A stretch of 64,000 nt of DNA from Luteimonas viscosa (GCF_008244685.1 NZ_VTFT01000002.1:62001-126000); one strand, 5' to 3'; shown: positions 30,246 through 39,667, counted from the first letter of the stretch. The notes: a model not told the origin generated them from the letters alone. A program made the numbers and translations.

Positions 30246-31901
30246 ATGTCTCGTGCCCTGTTACGCGCAGCCGCCTGTGCCTGTGTGGCGCTGCCCTCCT
30301 TCGCCTACGCGGCGACGTACACCGTGGGCCCGTCGGGCCGCCAGTACACCCAGTTGTCGACCCTGGTCGACAGCGTCGACCTCGGCCCCGGCGACATCGT
30401 CCTGGTCGACGGTGGAGCGACCTACAACGGCAACATAGTCGTGCGCAGCGGCGACGGCGGCTCTGCCGGCAATCCGGTGACGTTCCGCTGGAACCGTTCC
30501 GTCGGCTCGACCCGGCCGGTCCTGAGCGGCGGCTCGCACACGATCAAGTTCCAGCAGTCCAACCACGTGGTGTTCGAAGGCTTCGACGTGCGCGGCGGAA
30601 CCTCGTCGTGCCTGTTCAGCGAGGCTCACGACGTCACCGTGCGCGACACGATCATCCGCGACTGCCCCTCGCACGGCATCCTCGGCGCCGACAACAATTC
30701 CGGCTCGTTCACCCTCGAATACAGCGAGGTGTACAACTCCGGCTCGGGCACGCACCGGCATCCGATCTACATGCAGTCCGACCAGGTGGCGTATCCGGGC
30801 TCGGTGTTCCTGATGCGCTACAACTACGTGCACGACGGCAACGGCGGCAGCCTGCTCAAGAACCGCCACGAGCGCGCGCTGATCTACTACAACTGGTTCG
30901 AGGACTCGGCCTACCAGGAGCTCGAGCTGATCGGTCCCGACTGCGAGACGCAGCAGTCCGGCTGGTCGCCGGACCTGCGGCGCGAGGACGTCGACCTGGT
31001 CGGCAACGTGATCGTGCACACGTCCTCCTGGCGCAACGCGATCCGTACCGGTGGCGACCTCAACGGCCGCAGCCAGGGCCGCCTGCGCATGGTCAACAAC
31101 ACCATCGTCTTCAACCGGCCCGGCATCGCCAACGCGGTGTTGGTGCAACTGGGCCAGGAATCGCTGGAGATGCACAACAACGTGGTCTTCCAGACCGGTT
31201 CGGGTGCGGCGCCGAACGTCCTGCGCGTGCATGAGGCTTCGGAGGTGGAAACCCCCTACTGCGCACCCACCAGCCGCGAACCCTGGACCAGCGGGCGCAA
31301 GGTGGCCGGTTCGAACAACTGGATCCAGTCCTCGGCGACGCTGGTGCCTGCCGAGCTGACCGGGACCGTGCGCGGCGCCGATCCCGGATTCACCAGCATC
31401 GGCCAGTTCCAGCTGCGTCCGACCACGAACAGTCCGCTGGTGTCCGCGGGCAACCCGCAGCCGCCGTCGCCCTCGGCGTTCCCGTTCCCTTCGCCGCTGC
31501 AGCTGCCCCAGTTCGATCCGCCGCTGCGCGCGAAACTGGCCATCGGCGGCCAGGTGGCGCGTGTGCCGGGGGCGCGGATCGACATCGGTGCGCTCGAAAG
31601 CGCGGGGGGAGGCGGCGGTGCACGCCTGCGTCGCAACGGTTCGGCACCGCTGGCGCCGCCGGGCACGTCGGCATCCGCTGCACCTGCCGCAGCGCGCGAC
31701 GCCGGGGCTACTGCGCCGCGGGCGCAGGCCGCGGGACGCATCGGCGATGCGCCGCCAGCCCCGGTCAACCAGGGGCCCGTGCCCACGCGCCTGGATCCGC
31801 GACGCATGGACGTGCGGATCACGCCCCCGGTCGTGCTGCTCTGGCAGCGCATGAGCGCATGGTTCGGAGAAGTGGCCGGCCGCGACGCCGCGCGTCGCTG
31901 A
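30246..31901 (+). CDS. secreted right-handed beta-helix protein with locus-specific C-terminal tail
   Basis: 551 aa. A Sec signal peptide (MSRALLRAAACACVALPSFAYA, about 1-22) precedes a right-handed parallel beta-helix of the pectate-lyase/PbH1 type: repeated rungs such as HTIKFQQSNHVVFEGFDVRG, VTVRDTIIRDCPSHGI, FLMRYNYVHDGNGGSLL, LRMVNNTIVFN, LEMHNNVVFQ, ending in the common RIDIGALE strand (about 444-452). Proteins of this shape in EPS loci often act as alginate-epimerase-like or lyase-like enzymes; no catalytic residues are certain here. From about 462 it carries RRNGSAPLAPP, an Ala/Pro-rich linker and a terminal RITPPVVLLWQRMSAWFGE segment, shared with the protein at 37544-39370. The start ATG 30246 is at the signal peptide. 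Confidence 0.85.
   Translation: MSRALLRAAACACVALPSFAYAATYTVGPSGRQYTQLSTLVDSVDLGPGDIVLVDGGATYNGNIVVRSGDGGSAGNPVTFRWNRSVGSTRPVLSGGSHTIKFQQSNHVVFEGFDVRGGTSSCLFSEAHDVTVRDTIIRDCPSHGILGADNNSGSFTLEYSEVYNSGSGTHRHPIYMQSDQVAYPGSVFLMRYNYVHDGNGGSLLKNRHERALIYYNWFEDSAYQELELIGPDCETQQSGWSPDLRREDVDLVGNVIVHTSSWRNAIRTGGDLNGRSQGRLRMVNNTIVFNRPGIANAVLVQLGQESLEMHNNVVFQTGSGAAPNVLRVHEASEVETPYCAPTSREPWTSGRKVAGSNNWIQSSATLVPAELTGTVRGADPGFTSIGQFQLRPTTNSPLVSAGNPQPPSPSAFPFPSPLQLPQFDPPLRAKLAIGGQVARVPGARIDIGALESAGGGGGARLRRNGSAPLAPPGTSASAAPAAARDAGATAPRAQAAGRIGDAPPAPVNQGPVPTRLDPRRMDVRITPPVVLLWQRMSAWFGEVAGRDAARR
31629..31898 (+). other. C-terminal tail region, copy 1 (RRNG box - linker - RITP...LW box)
   Basis: This encodes RRNGSAPLAPP, about 55 residues rich in Ala, Pro, Arg and Gly, then VRITPPVVLLWQRMSAWFGE and a short RDAARR end. 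The same three-part layout ends the protein at 37544-39370, whose N-terminal fold is unrelated. It is described as a possible sorting or anchoring signal; this is inference. Confidence 0.6.
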
Positions 31902-31961
31902 GTCGCCGCCGCGCCCCGCACGGCTCAGCATGCCTCCCGCCCCGGGCCCCGTCAGTTCGCC

Positions 31962-32672
31962 CTAGTCTTCGCGCCGCGCCAGGAACAGCGGATAGGGCGC
32001 CGTGTCCACCAGGCCGAGCGCTGCGCCGGCCACTTCGAAGAATCCGTTCACGACATCGACGACGTTGCGACGCGCCTCGAACGGGGGATCGTAGAACGCC
32101 TTGCGTCGCAGGATCGAGAATCCGTGTCGCTCGAGCAAGGCCGCGGCATCGGCCGCGTCATGGTGGCGGATGCCCCGGTTGGGATTGCGGTCGCGTTCGC
32201 GTTGGCCACTCAGGCGTCGCCACACCCGCGGCAGGAACTGCGAGGTCTTGGTGGCGACGATCAGGTGCCCGCCGGGGCGCAGCACGCGCCTGAGCTCGGC
32301 CACGTAGGCTTCGTCGTCCGGGACGAACGGCAGGACCACGATCGACAGCGCGATGTCGAAACTGGCGTCCGCGAAATCGACGCCGTCCGGCCGGCACCGG
32401 TCGAACGGGATCGGTGCGTACTGCTGGCGCGCGAAATCGACCCGTCGTTGTTCGACATCCACCGCATGGATGTCGGGATGGGTCTTCGCCGCAGCCCAGG
32501 CGATGTCGCCCCAGCCGAAACCGTAGTCGAGGACGCGCCCCGGTGGAAGTTCGCGCAGCAGGGAGAGCACGGCCCGGTGGCGTCGGCGCTGGTGCGCGTC
32601 CTGGGGTGCATCGCGGTAGAAATGGCGCGGAATGTCGCTGCTTGCGCGTACGGGTTCGATCACTGCATCCAT
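31962..32672 (-). CDS. class I SAM-dependent methyltransferase
   Basis: 236 aa. The Rossmann SAM-binding motif RVLDYGFGWGDIAWAAA lies at about 46-62. The acidic residue after strand 2 is in IHAVDVEQRRV, and post-motif VLPFVPDDEAYVAELRRVLRPGGHLIVATKT (about 120-150) is typical of methyltransferase family 11. The substrate is unknown; being inside the EPS locus it may methylate a sugar or lipid precursor. The start is uncertain: the frame is open to 32954, and ATG 32672 (MDAVIEPVRASSD) is chosen as the first residue of compact, family-like sequence, without a good ribosome binding site. Confidence 0.75.
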   Translation of the reverse strand: MDAVIEPVRASSDIPRHFYRDAPQDAHQRRRHRAVLSLLRELPPGRVLDYGFGWGDIAWAAAKTHPDIHAVDVEQRRVDFARQQYAPIPFDRCRPDGVDFADASFDIALSIVVLPFVPDDEAYVAELRRVLRPGGHLIVATKTSQFLPRVWRRLSGQRERDRNPNRGIRHHDAADAAALLERHGFSILRRKAFYDPPFEARRNVVDVVNGFFEVAGAALGLVDTAPYPLFLARRED

Positions 32673-33277
32673 TGGGTCGATTCGTTGGTTCGTCTCTGCG
32701 CGCCGATCCGTGATGCGGAGGATGGCAAGGTTCTCGTTCACCGGCTGATACGGCACTAGCGACGGGATTCGGCCACATGCCCGGCCCTCCTGCGTGGAAC
32801 CGGTGGAAGGCGGGTACGGCGTGTCTGTCGTCGGGCGACCGCCTCGGGCCTCGTCCGGACGCGGTCGAGGCATGGAATCCCACGGTGGTTGCCTCGCTCG
32901 CGGATGAACGAGGCCGGGGAGGATTCGTCGGAGCGTGGCCGATGCGCGGTCCATCCACCGTATCAGCTAGGGTTCGCCGTGCTCGCGCGGGATACCGCAG
33001 CGGTTCGACGGCGCAAATCCACTGGATCGCATACGAATGAGTGTCGTTTTCGCAGGTCGTGTTCACGTCGCAGGTCCTTCGGGGTCCGTCTTCGATGCGT
33101 CGAACCGGTCGTGAACTCGACGCCGCCGGTCGCCAGGCCGGGTCGTCCGTCCTGCCCGGCGACCGCCGTTCGCCGGTCGCCCGCATCGGCTGGCGGCCGC
33201 AGCTGCGCCAGCGGCACGACGGCGCCGACTGCGGGGCGTCGCCCGCCGCCGGTATCCGCAGCGGAACGGATCCGGCC
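32673..33277. other. divergent spacer between methyltransferase and GT4 genes
   Basis: 605 bp with no gene I can support. Open frames on both strands are upstream extensions of the flanking genes without ribosome binding sites. The region is slightly less GC-rich than its surroundings around 33010-33070 and should contain divergent promoters, but I see no clear -35/-10 pair. Confidence 0.4.
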
Positions 33278-34390
33278 ATGAAGGTGCTGCACCTGACCCT
33301 TTCCTACAGCCACGGCGGCCGGCGCGAGGCGATCGCCGCCCTGGCGCTGGGACTGCGCGAGCTGGGGGTCGCGAGCCACCTGGGATGTCTCGATGCGTTC
33401 GGCTCCGAGGCGGCCGAGCGCACGCTGTTCGACGGCTGTCTCGATCTCGAACGTCGCGGGCTGTTCGACCGCAGTGCGTGGCGGCGGCTGCGCGACTATT
33501 GCCGTGAGCAGGCCATCGACGTGATCCATGCGCACGACGCCGCCAGCGAGGCCATGGCCGCGTTGGCGATGCGCCGCAATTCTCCCGCGCTGTTGATGAG
33601 CTTCCATCGCACGCGCGGCCTGGAGACGGCCCGGTTCCGGGACCGCGTGCGCAACGCGCTGGTGGGATTGCGGGTTGGCGCCGTGGTGACCGCATCGAAG
33701 GAACGACTGCGCCATTACATCGACAACAACTACTTCGATCCGGCCAAGGTCTCGTGCATCCCCCTGGGCATCGACCTGGAGCGATTCCGCCCCGATCCGG
33801 TGTTGCGCGCGCGCACGCGAAGACACATCGGTGCCGGCGAGGGCACGCTGGTGGTCGGTACGGTGGGGCATTTCGGCCCCGAGAAGGGCGTCGATCTCGC
33901 CATCGGCGCGTTCCACGAGTTCATGCGGCGCCAACCGGGACGCGATGCGCGGCTGCTGGTGCTCGGCCGCGGCGATGCGGCGCAGGAAGCGCAGGTGCGC
34001 TCGCTGGTCGCGGAGGATCTCGCCGACCGCGTGCATTTCTGCGGTTTCCAGGCCGATCCCCAGCACTGGTTCCCCGGCTTCGACGTGCTGCTGCACGGTG
34101 CGCGCGACGAGGCGTTCGGACTGGTGCTGGCGGAGGCGCAGGCCTGTGGCGTGCCGGTCGTCGCGGCCCGCGTCGGCGGCATTCCGGAGGTCGTGCTGGA
34201 CCGGCGCACGGGGCGTCTCGCACCGGTCCCGGAGGTCGACTCGCTGGCCGATGCGCTGCAACAGGTGGGCGCCAGCACTACCTACCGGGCGGAACTGGCG
34301 AGGCAGGCGGTCGAACACGCGCGCGAACAGTTCAGCCGGCAGCGCTACGCCGGCGAATTCCTGCGGATCTACCGCCGGCTCCTGGACTGA
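33278..34390 (+). CDS. GT4-family glycosyltransferase
   Basis: A 370-aa GT-B glycosyltransferase. The N-terminal glycine-rich loop ([14 protein letters not shown]) binds the acceptor side. The C-terminal domain has [19 protein letters not shown] (about 189-207) and the GT4 signature [32 protein letters not shown] (about 278-309), whose glutamates bind the nucleotide sugar. The start ATG 33278 is preceded by GGAACGGA. It is likely a cytoplasmic or membrane-associated step of EPS repeat-unit assembly; the sugar is unknown. It is convergent with the PLP decarboxylase (13 bp between stops). Confidence 0.88.
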   Translation: MKVLHLTLSYSHGGRREAIAALALGLRELGVASHLGCLDAFGSEAAERTLFDGCLDLERRGLFDRSAWRRLRDYCREQAIDVIHAHDAASEAMAALAMRRNSPALLMSFHRTRGLETARFRDRVRNALVGLRVGAVVTASKERLRHYIDNNYFDPAKVSCIPLGIDLERFRPDPVLRARTRRHIGAGEGTLVVGTVGHFGPEKGVDLAIGAFHEFMRRQPGRDARLLVLGRGDAAQEAQVRSLVAEDLADRVHFCGFQADPQHWFPGFDVLLHGARDEAFGLVLAEAQACGVPVVAARVGGIPEVVLDRRTGRLAPVPEVDSLADALQQVGASTTYRAELARQAVEHAREQFSRQRYAGEFLRIYRRLLD

Positions 34391-34403
34391 CGGCGCCCGA
34401 TCG

Positions 34404-35684
34404 TCAGACCAGCGCCTCGACCACGTCCGGGTGCCCCAGGAACTGGCGCGGGCTGGCCGAACGGCCGTAGGCGCCCGACTGGAATACCACCACCAGGTCC
34501 CCGGGCCCGGCATGGTCCAGCTCGACGTCGTCGCCCAGCAGGTCCAGTGGCGTACACAACGGGCCGACGACCGTGGCCTGTTCGCGTTCGCCGCCAGCGG
34601 CATTGACCGCGATCGGGTAGTTGCGCCGCACCACTTGGCCGAAATTGCCGGATGCCGCGAGGTGCTGGTGCATGCCGCCATCGGTCACGAGGAACACCTT
34701 GCCGCGCGAAAGCTTGCGGTCGACGACGCGGCACACGTAGAGGCCGGCCTCACCGACGAGATAGCGCCCCAGTTCGAGCACGAGGCGCGCCTGCGGCCCG
34801 AAGTCGCCGGCGCACCGCGCGGCGAGATCGTGCAGCGATTCGAACACCGGGCCGGTGTCGAGCGGCTGGTCGCGGGTGTTGTACGGGATGCCGAAGCCGC
34901 CCCCGAGGTTGAGCCAGCGCAGTGGCGCGGGGAAGTGCGCCTGCCATTGCCTGACCAGCGCGTAGCTGAGCCGCTGCGCCTCCACGATCGCCTCCGCGCG
35001 CAGGCTCTGCGAGCCCGCGAAGCAGTGGAAGCCCTCGAATGCGAGTCCGGCGGCGGCGATCCGCCGCAGCAGCGCGGGCACCTGGTCGTCATCGACGCCG
35101 AACTGCCTGGCGCCGCCGCTCATCTTCATGCCGGATGACTTCAGCTCGAACGGCAGGTTGACGCGCACCGCGACCCGCGCCGGCGCGCCGTTGCTCTCGG
35201 ACGCACGCGCGAGGATGTCGATCTCGCGGAACGATTCGAGGTTCACCACGATCCCGGCCGCCTGTGCGCGCTGCAGTTCGGCTTCCTGCTTGCCGGGGCC
35301 GGCGAAGCTCACGTGCTCCCGATCCATGCCCGCGTCCAGCGCGACCCGCAGCTCGCCGGCGGAGGCGACGTCGAAACCGTCGACGTGCCCGGCCATGAAC
35401 CCCACCAGCGCCGGCATCGGGTTGGCCTTGATCGCATAGTGCAGCAGCACGCCGGGCGGAAGCGCCTGGCGCAGGCTGCGTGCGCGTTCCGCGAGGCGGC
35501 TGCGATCGTAGAGATAGCAGGGGGTGGCACCGAGTTCGTCGACCACGCGCGACAGCGGCCGTCCTGCCACAAGCCATTCGCCGTCGCGCCCGCGGGGCCA
35601 GCGCGCTGCCGGACCTGCATCACCTTTCGCGGCAGTGGGCGCGACTGCGCCGCTGTCGGACGCGATTGGAGACGTTTCGGACAT
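34404..35684 (-). CDS. type III PLP-dependent decarboxylase of the exosortase/EPS-locus type
   Basis: A 426-aa alanine-racemase-fold decarboxylase (ornithine/diaminopimelate decarboxylase superfamily). The PLP lysine is in LLHYAIKANPMPAL (about 87), GGGFGIPYNTRD (about 258-269) contacts the phosphate, and VVGPLCTPLDLLGDDVEL carries the active-site Cys region. The N-terminal 45 residues are a loose Ala/Pro extension. The family best matching this layout is the PLP decarboxylase commonly annotated as exosortase A system-associated, found with an AMP-forming ligase and an ACP; both partners occur here at 58.2-60 kb. The start ATG 35684 is chosen because the longer frame is not protein-like. The substrate is unknown. 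Confidence 0.85.
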   Translation of the reverse strand: MSETSPIASDSGAVAPTAAKGDAGPAARWPRGRDGEWLVAGRPLSRVVDELGATPCYLYDRSRLAERARSLRQALPPGVLLHYAIKANPMPALVGFMAGHVDGFDVASAGELRVALDAGMDREHVSFAGPGKQEAELQRAQAAGIVVNLESFREIDILARASESNGAPARVAVRVNLPFELKSSGMKMSGGARQFGVDDDQVPALLRRIAAAGLAFEGFHCFAGSQSLRAEAIVEAQRLSYALVRQWQAHFPAPLRWLNLGGGFGIPYNTRDQPLDTGPVFESLHDLAARCAGDFGPQARLVLELGRYLVGEAGLYVCRVVDRKLSRGKVFLVTDGGMHQHLAASGNFGQVVRRNYPIAVNAAGGEREQATVVGPLCTPLDLLGDDVELDHAGPGDLVVVFQSGAYGRSASPRQFLGHPDVVEALV

Positions 35685-35912
35685 GTCTACAACAAACCCT
35701 TGATTTGCAATAGGATACGCCGGATCCGGGGTGGCGAGCGCCAGCCGGGCACGCGCCACCTGTCCGGTTCCTGACCGCGGGATGTGACGCATTGCCCCGC
35801 TGGCTGCCACAGGGGGCCGGAGACGCGACCCTATGCCACACAGCCGTGCCCACGGGTCGACCCAGCGGCCGGCTTTGTCCAGGGCGCCTCAGACGCCTGC
35901 CGGAGACACGCC

Positions 35913-37562
35913 ATGCCCCCATTCCGCGTTGCCCGTTGCCGTGCGTCCGTCTTCGTGGCGTGCGTGCTGCTGGCCTTGCCCGCGCTGGGCGGGTGCGCGG
36001 AGCCGTCCCCGGCAGCCGCGGCCGCGATGGCCGCAAACACCGGCACCCCGGCCGCGGCCACGACGGCGCTGCCGACGGCGATCAGGCTGACACCCACCGG
36101 CGATGTTTCCGACACCGAACAGGTAACCCTCGGCATCCCGTTTCCGCAGGGCGCGCTGACCGACGCCACGCGGGTCCGCATCCTCGATGCCGCGGACCAG
36201 GAAGTGCCGGCCTTCGTCCGGCCCACGCTGCACTGGCACTGGACCGACGGCAGCATCCGCGCGGTGAAGGTCCAGTTCGTGGCGGACCCGGAAGGGTCCT
36301 ACCGCTTCGACACCGCCGGTCCACGTACCCGATCGATCGAGGAGCTTGCCTACGACCGCGGCACGCGTGCGGGCAAGATGGACGCGCCGGTGCCGCGCCT
36401 GGCGGCCACGCTCGATCCGGCCTGGCTGGTGCATTCGGGCATCGCCGGCCGGCAACTGGCGCACGATCCCGAACACCGCTACGACCGTTACGTGGACCGG
36501 CAGTGGGCCTGGGCGAAGGATGCGCCATACGCCGGCGCGCATTCGTTCCTGTTCGACCGCGCGGCGGTGCTCGGATGGCAGTACGTGCGCAGCGGTCGTC
36601 CCGACGTGTTCGCCGAGTTCTACAATTCGGCCACGTTCTATCTGTCGAAGATCAAGCGCGGCGGCAACGGCGGCGGCTGGCCGGACTGCACCGGCGGCTG
36701 GGAGTTCGACGGCGTCAATGCCTGCGACCCCAAGTACAGCTACGTGACCCCGCACCTGCTGCTGGTGGCGCTGGCGGGAGACGACACCCGTCTCGATCCC
36801 GGCACCGTGGGGCACATGGTCGTGAACCAGGTCAAGGGCGGCTGGAGCACGCCCATGGGACCCTACACCGGTGGCGGCCAGGCGTGGACCGAGCGGCAGG
36901 TCGGGTTGGCACTCGAACACCTGGTGTCGTCCTACGAGCTGACCGGCGCAGCGGACACCCGGCGCCACATCCTCGACCTGATCGGCTGGCTGCACGCGCA
37001 CCAGCAGACCCCGCCGGGCGACGACCCGGTGACCGGCGCCTGGACCCATTCCTGGCAGGCGCACGAGGGCAGCGACCACGATCCGGCCACCGACGTGCGC
37101 GGAGCCTCGCCATGGATGAGCGCGAACCTCGTCGGCGGGTTGTGGCGCGCCTGGCTGGTCACCCGGGACGAGCGGATCCCGGTGATGCTGCGCGACTTCG
37201 GCCGCTATCTCGAACAGCACGGCTTCGTGCCGGACGATCTGGCCGGCAACTGGCGGTCGGCCTGCAATCGCGGCGGCACGATCGGCTGGTATTTCTCTTC
37301 GGGCATCGCCCCGCGCGAACGCATCGTGGCGATCCAGGACAGCGAAGGCTGGGGCTCGGACGCCCACAACCCGGAGCTGCTGATGGCGGTTGCCGCGGCA
37401 CGCCATTTCGAAACCGATCCCGCATGGCGCGACAGGCTGTCCGCGCGCGCCGACCGGCTCGCCCTCTATCTCAATCCCGACTGCGCCGCGGTTTCGCATA
37501 CGCCGCGCGCGTTCAACTGGCAGAATCGCAACCCGGAGTTTGCATGGCTACTCGCGCAATGA
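35913..37562 (+). CDS. lipoprotein resembling exo-rhamnogalacturonan-lyase/YetA-type proteins
   Basis: 549 aa. A lipoprotein signal peptide (MPPFRVARCRASVFVACVLL, lipobox LGGC, mature Cys about 29) precedes a beta-rich N-terminal domain (VSDTEQVTLGIPFPQGAL...TLHWHWTDGSIRAVKVQF, about 68-130). That part resembles the RIFT-barrel N-terminal domain of PcRGLX/YetA-like polysaccharide lyases. The remaining part is helical, with repeated Trp/His motifs (GGWPDCTGGWEF, TGAWTHSWQAHEGSDHD, GNWRSACNRGGTIGWYFSSG) suggesting an (alpha/alpha) toroid. Polysaccharide lyase or hydrolase activity at the outer membrane is inferred. The start ATG 35913 has GGAG 9 nt upstream. Its last 19 bp overlap the next gene. 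Confidence 0.75.
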   Translation: MPPFRVARCRASVFVACVLLALPALGGCAEPSPAAAAAMAANTGTPAAATTALPTAIRLTPTGDVSDTEQVTLGIPFPQGALTDATRVRILDAADQEVPAFVRPTLHWHWTDGSIRAVKVQFVADPEGSYRFDTAGPRTRSIEELAYDRGTRAGKMDAPVPRLAATLDPAWLVHSGIAGRQLAHDPEHRYDRYVDRQWAWAKDAPYAGAHSFLFDRAAVLGWQYVRSGRPDVFAEFYNSATFYLSKIKRGGNGGGWPDCTGGWEFDGVNACDPKYSYVTPHLLLVALAGDDTRLDPGTVGHMVVNQVKGGWSTPMGPYTGGGQAWTERQVGLALEHLVSSYELTGAADTRRHILDLIGWLHAHQQTPPGDDPVTGAWTHSWQAHEGSDHDPATDVRGASPWMSANLVGGLWRAWLVTRDERIPVMLRDFGRYLEQHGFVPDDLAGNWRSACNRGGTIGWYFSSGIAPRERIVAIQDSEGWGSDAHNPELLMAVAAARHFETDPAWRDRLSARADRLALYLNPDCAAVSHTPRAFNWQNRNPEFAWLLAQ

Positions 37563-39370
37563 ACCGATCCCGCGCCCTGGCGCTGGCACTGCTGCTCACC
37601 GTCGCCGGGGCCGGCCTGGCCGACCAGCGCGAGTCGATACCTGCGCGCGCGGCTGCGGGCCCGGCGGAGAAGGCGGCCGGGCCGCTCACCTTCGTCAACG
37701 AGGCTTCGCAGAGGATCGATTCGATCCCCGACTCGCAGTACCGCTTCGACGCGCTGTTCGTCGACTTCAACAGCGACGGTTGTCCGGACGCGTTCATCGT
37801 CTCGCACGAGGACTGGGGCCAGACCACGCGCTTGTGGAACAACCGTTGCGACGGCACGGGCAGGTTCGAACACATACCCAGCGAAGAGACACGTCATTAC
37901 ATCGCGGGCCAGCCGCTGATCTCCGGCTGGGTCACGCGGCTGGATTTCAACGGCGACGGCAAGCAGGATTTCTGGGGTCGGCACGGCTCGGCGCTTGGCG
38001 CGCGTTACCGCAACGGCTCGACCAATGGTGCGTTCGTGCCGCGCTTCGCAGCCAAGGAAGATGGCTGCGAGGGCTATTGCGCGTTCGGCGATATCACCGG
38101 CAGCGGCAATCTGGAAGTGGTCGACGATGCGCGGCAGGTCGCGAACATCGCGGGCCAGCGGCTGCGGCCGGCTGCGGGCAACCGCGCCAAGCAACTGGTC
38201 GGCGACGTGACCGGAGACGGGTGGCCAGACATCGTCCAGCCAGCCAATGGTGGCTACTGGCGCAACGACCGCGGCACGTTGACCTGGGTGGCAGTCCCGG
38301 CCTTCGTCGGCGGCAGTCTCATGCAGATGCTGCTGGCCGATTTCGACAACGACGGCGACCTGGACCTGTTCTACCTGGACGGCGAGCAGTTCAGTCCCAG
38401 CAACCGCGGGCTGCTTTACCGCAACAATGGTTCGGGTGGCTTCACCGATGTCTCGTCCGCTTCGGGCCTGTCTGGCGTCGCCGCGAGCGACTACGGCAAC
38501 ATCATCGCCGCCGATTTCGACAACGACGGCCGTCAGGACCTGATGGTGTCGGGCGTGGGCGAATCGGTACGGATCTACCGCAACAACGGCAACATGACGT
38601 TCACCGCATCCACCAACACCAATTTCGGCCAGGCGTCGGGCGACGCCGGAGGCGGCTGGGAATCGGGCAAGCCGCGCGCCGACGTCGCCGACTTCGACAA
38701 CGACGGCCGGCTCGACATCGTCAAGACCCAGTTCCAGAGCAACCTGGGCCTGTGGCGCAACACCACCAACACCGACGGCAACCGCTGGATGAAGGTGCGC
38801 GTGCGCGGCACCGCCGGCAACAGCGACGGGGTCGGCGCCAGCGTGCGCTGGTACCGGCCGGGCACCAGCCAGCTGGTCGCGCACATGCCGGTGCTGGTGG
38901 GCGAACAGCACCCGCAGACCCACCTGCACACCGGACTCGGCAACTACGCGACCGTGGACCTGGAAGTGCGCTTCCCGAACGGCGGCCCGACGCACCGTTT
39001 CGCGAACGTCGCGAGCAACCAGGAGGTGATCGTCTACCGCAACGGCTGCAAGCTGGACAACTGGCGTCCCGGCAGCGGCTGGCCGATGCAGGCGCCGACC
39101 AACTGTTCCTTCGCAAGCGCACCGATCCGCCGCAACGGCCGGGCGCCGCTGGTGCCCGCCGATGCCCAGGTGGCGGCTCCGGCGCAGGCCGCGGCTGCAT
39201 CGCCGCGGGATGTCGCCGCGCCTGCTGCCCCTGCACAGCCGACGGTCGCCACCGCGGTGGCGCCGGCTTCGTCCCCTGCGCCGCAGGTGTTGCGCATCAC
39301 GCCGGCCGCGCTGGTGCTCTGGCGCAGGCTCCAGCGCTGGTGGAACAGCGGCTTCTCCAGTCGGGAATAG
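37544..39370 (+). CDS. secreted FG-GAP/ASPIC propeller protein (CRTAC1-like) with locus-specific tail
   Basis: 608 aa. After a Sec signal peptide (MNRSRALALALLLTVAGAG, no lipobox), seven calcium-loop repeats of FG-GAP/VCBS type occur: DFNSDGCPD, DFNGDGKQD, DITGSGNLE, DVTGDGWPD, DFDNDGDLD, DFDNDGRQD and DFDNDGRLD. They imply a seven-bladed beta-propeller. An ASPIC/UnbV domain follows (HTGLGNYATVDLEVRFPNGG, about 463-482). From about 529 the protein carries RRNGRAPLVP, a long Ala/Pro linker and terminal RITPAALVLWRRLQRWW, as in the beta-helix protein at 30246-31901. The start ATG 37544, inside the previous gene, has GGAG 5 nt upstream; ATG 37559 is the alternative. Glycan binding outside the cell is inferred. 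Confidence 0.88.
   Translation: MATRAMNRSRALALALLLTVAGAGLADQRESIPARAAAGPAEKAAGPLTFVNEASQRIDSIPDSQYRFDALFVDFNSDGCPDAFIVSHEDWGQTTRLWNNRCDGTGRFEHIPSEETRHYIAGQPLISGWVTRLDFNGDGKQDFWGRHGSALGARYRNGSTNGAFVPRFAAKEDGCEGYCAFGDITGSGNLEVVDDARQVANIAGQRLRPAAGNRAKQLVGDVTGDGWPDIVQPANGGYWRNDRGTLTWVAVPAFVGGSLMQMLLADFDNDGDLDLFYLDGEQFSPSNRGLLYRNNGSGGFTDVSSASGLSGVAASDYGNIIAADFDNDGRQDLMVSGVGESVRIYRNNGNMTFTASTNTNFGQASGDAGGGWESGKPRADVADFDNDGRLDIVKTQFQSNLGLWRNTTNTDGNRWMKVRVRGTAGNSDGVGASVRWYRPGTSQLVAHMPVLVGEQHPQTHLHTGLGNYATVDLEVRFPNGGPTHRFANVASNQEVIVYRNGCKLDNWRPGSGWPMQAPTNCSFASAPIRRNGRAPLVPADAQVAAPAQAAAASPRDVAAPAAPAQPTVATAVAPASSPAPQVLRITPAALVLWRRLQRWWNSGFSSRE
39128..39367 (+). other. C-terminal tail region, copy 2 (RRNG box - linker - RITP...LW box)
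   Basis: This encodes RRNGRAPLVPADAQV, about 45 residues of Ala/Pro/Val-rich linker, then LRITPAALVLWRRLQRWWNS and SGFSSRE-type end. Key shared residues with copy 1 are the RRNG-x-APL-x-P box, RITP, and the LW-x-R-(L/M)-x-x-W pattern, which forms a short amphipathic, tryptophan-rich helix. Confidence 0.6.
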
Positions 39371-39667
39371 CGGCCGGGGATCGCGAAGCAGGCAAGGTTG
39401 CGGCCGCTTCTTGTTGGCACACCCACGCATCCGGATTCCTGCCGCGAGCGGCCTGGCCTCCGGCATCGAACCGTCTGCCTGTGGCGATTTGAAGGTTGAC
39501 GAGCCACGGGCAAGGTCCGGATTCCGTGGCGTTACGCGTTCTGCAACAGGGGACGAAGCAGCTTCGAACCTGCACACGGCGGTCGCCCGCCAGTCGACCC
39601 GCGCGGGTTGCACGCCTTCGATGGAGGCGGCCACGTTTCCAGCCACAACGGATGTTGTCCGGACCCT
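39371..39667. other. spacer before the membrane GT2 gene
   Basis: 297 bp with no supportable gene, repeat or terminator. The promoter of the GT2 gene may lie here but no boxes stand out. Confidence 0.35.

Noticed and set aside
35792-37543. The long in-frame extension upstream of the propeller protein, suggesting a fusion or frameshift with the lipoprotein gene
   Set aside because: The extension is a shadow frame of the intact lipoprotein gene in the neighbouring frame. A signal peptide and ribosome binding site mark the true start at 37544.
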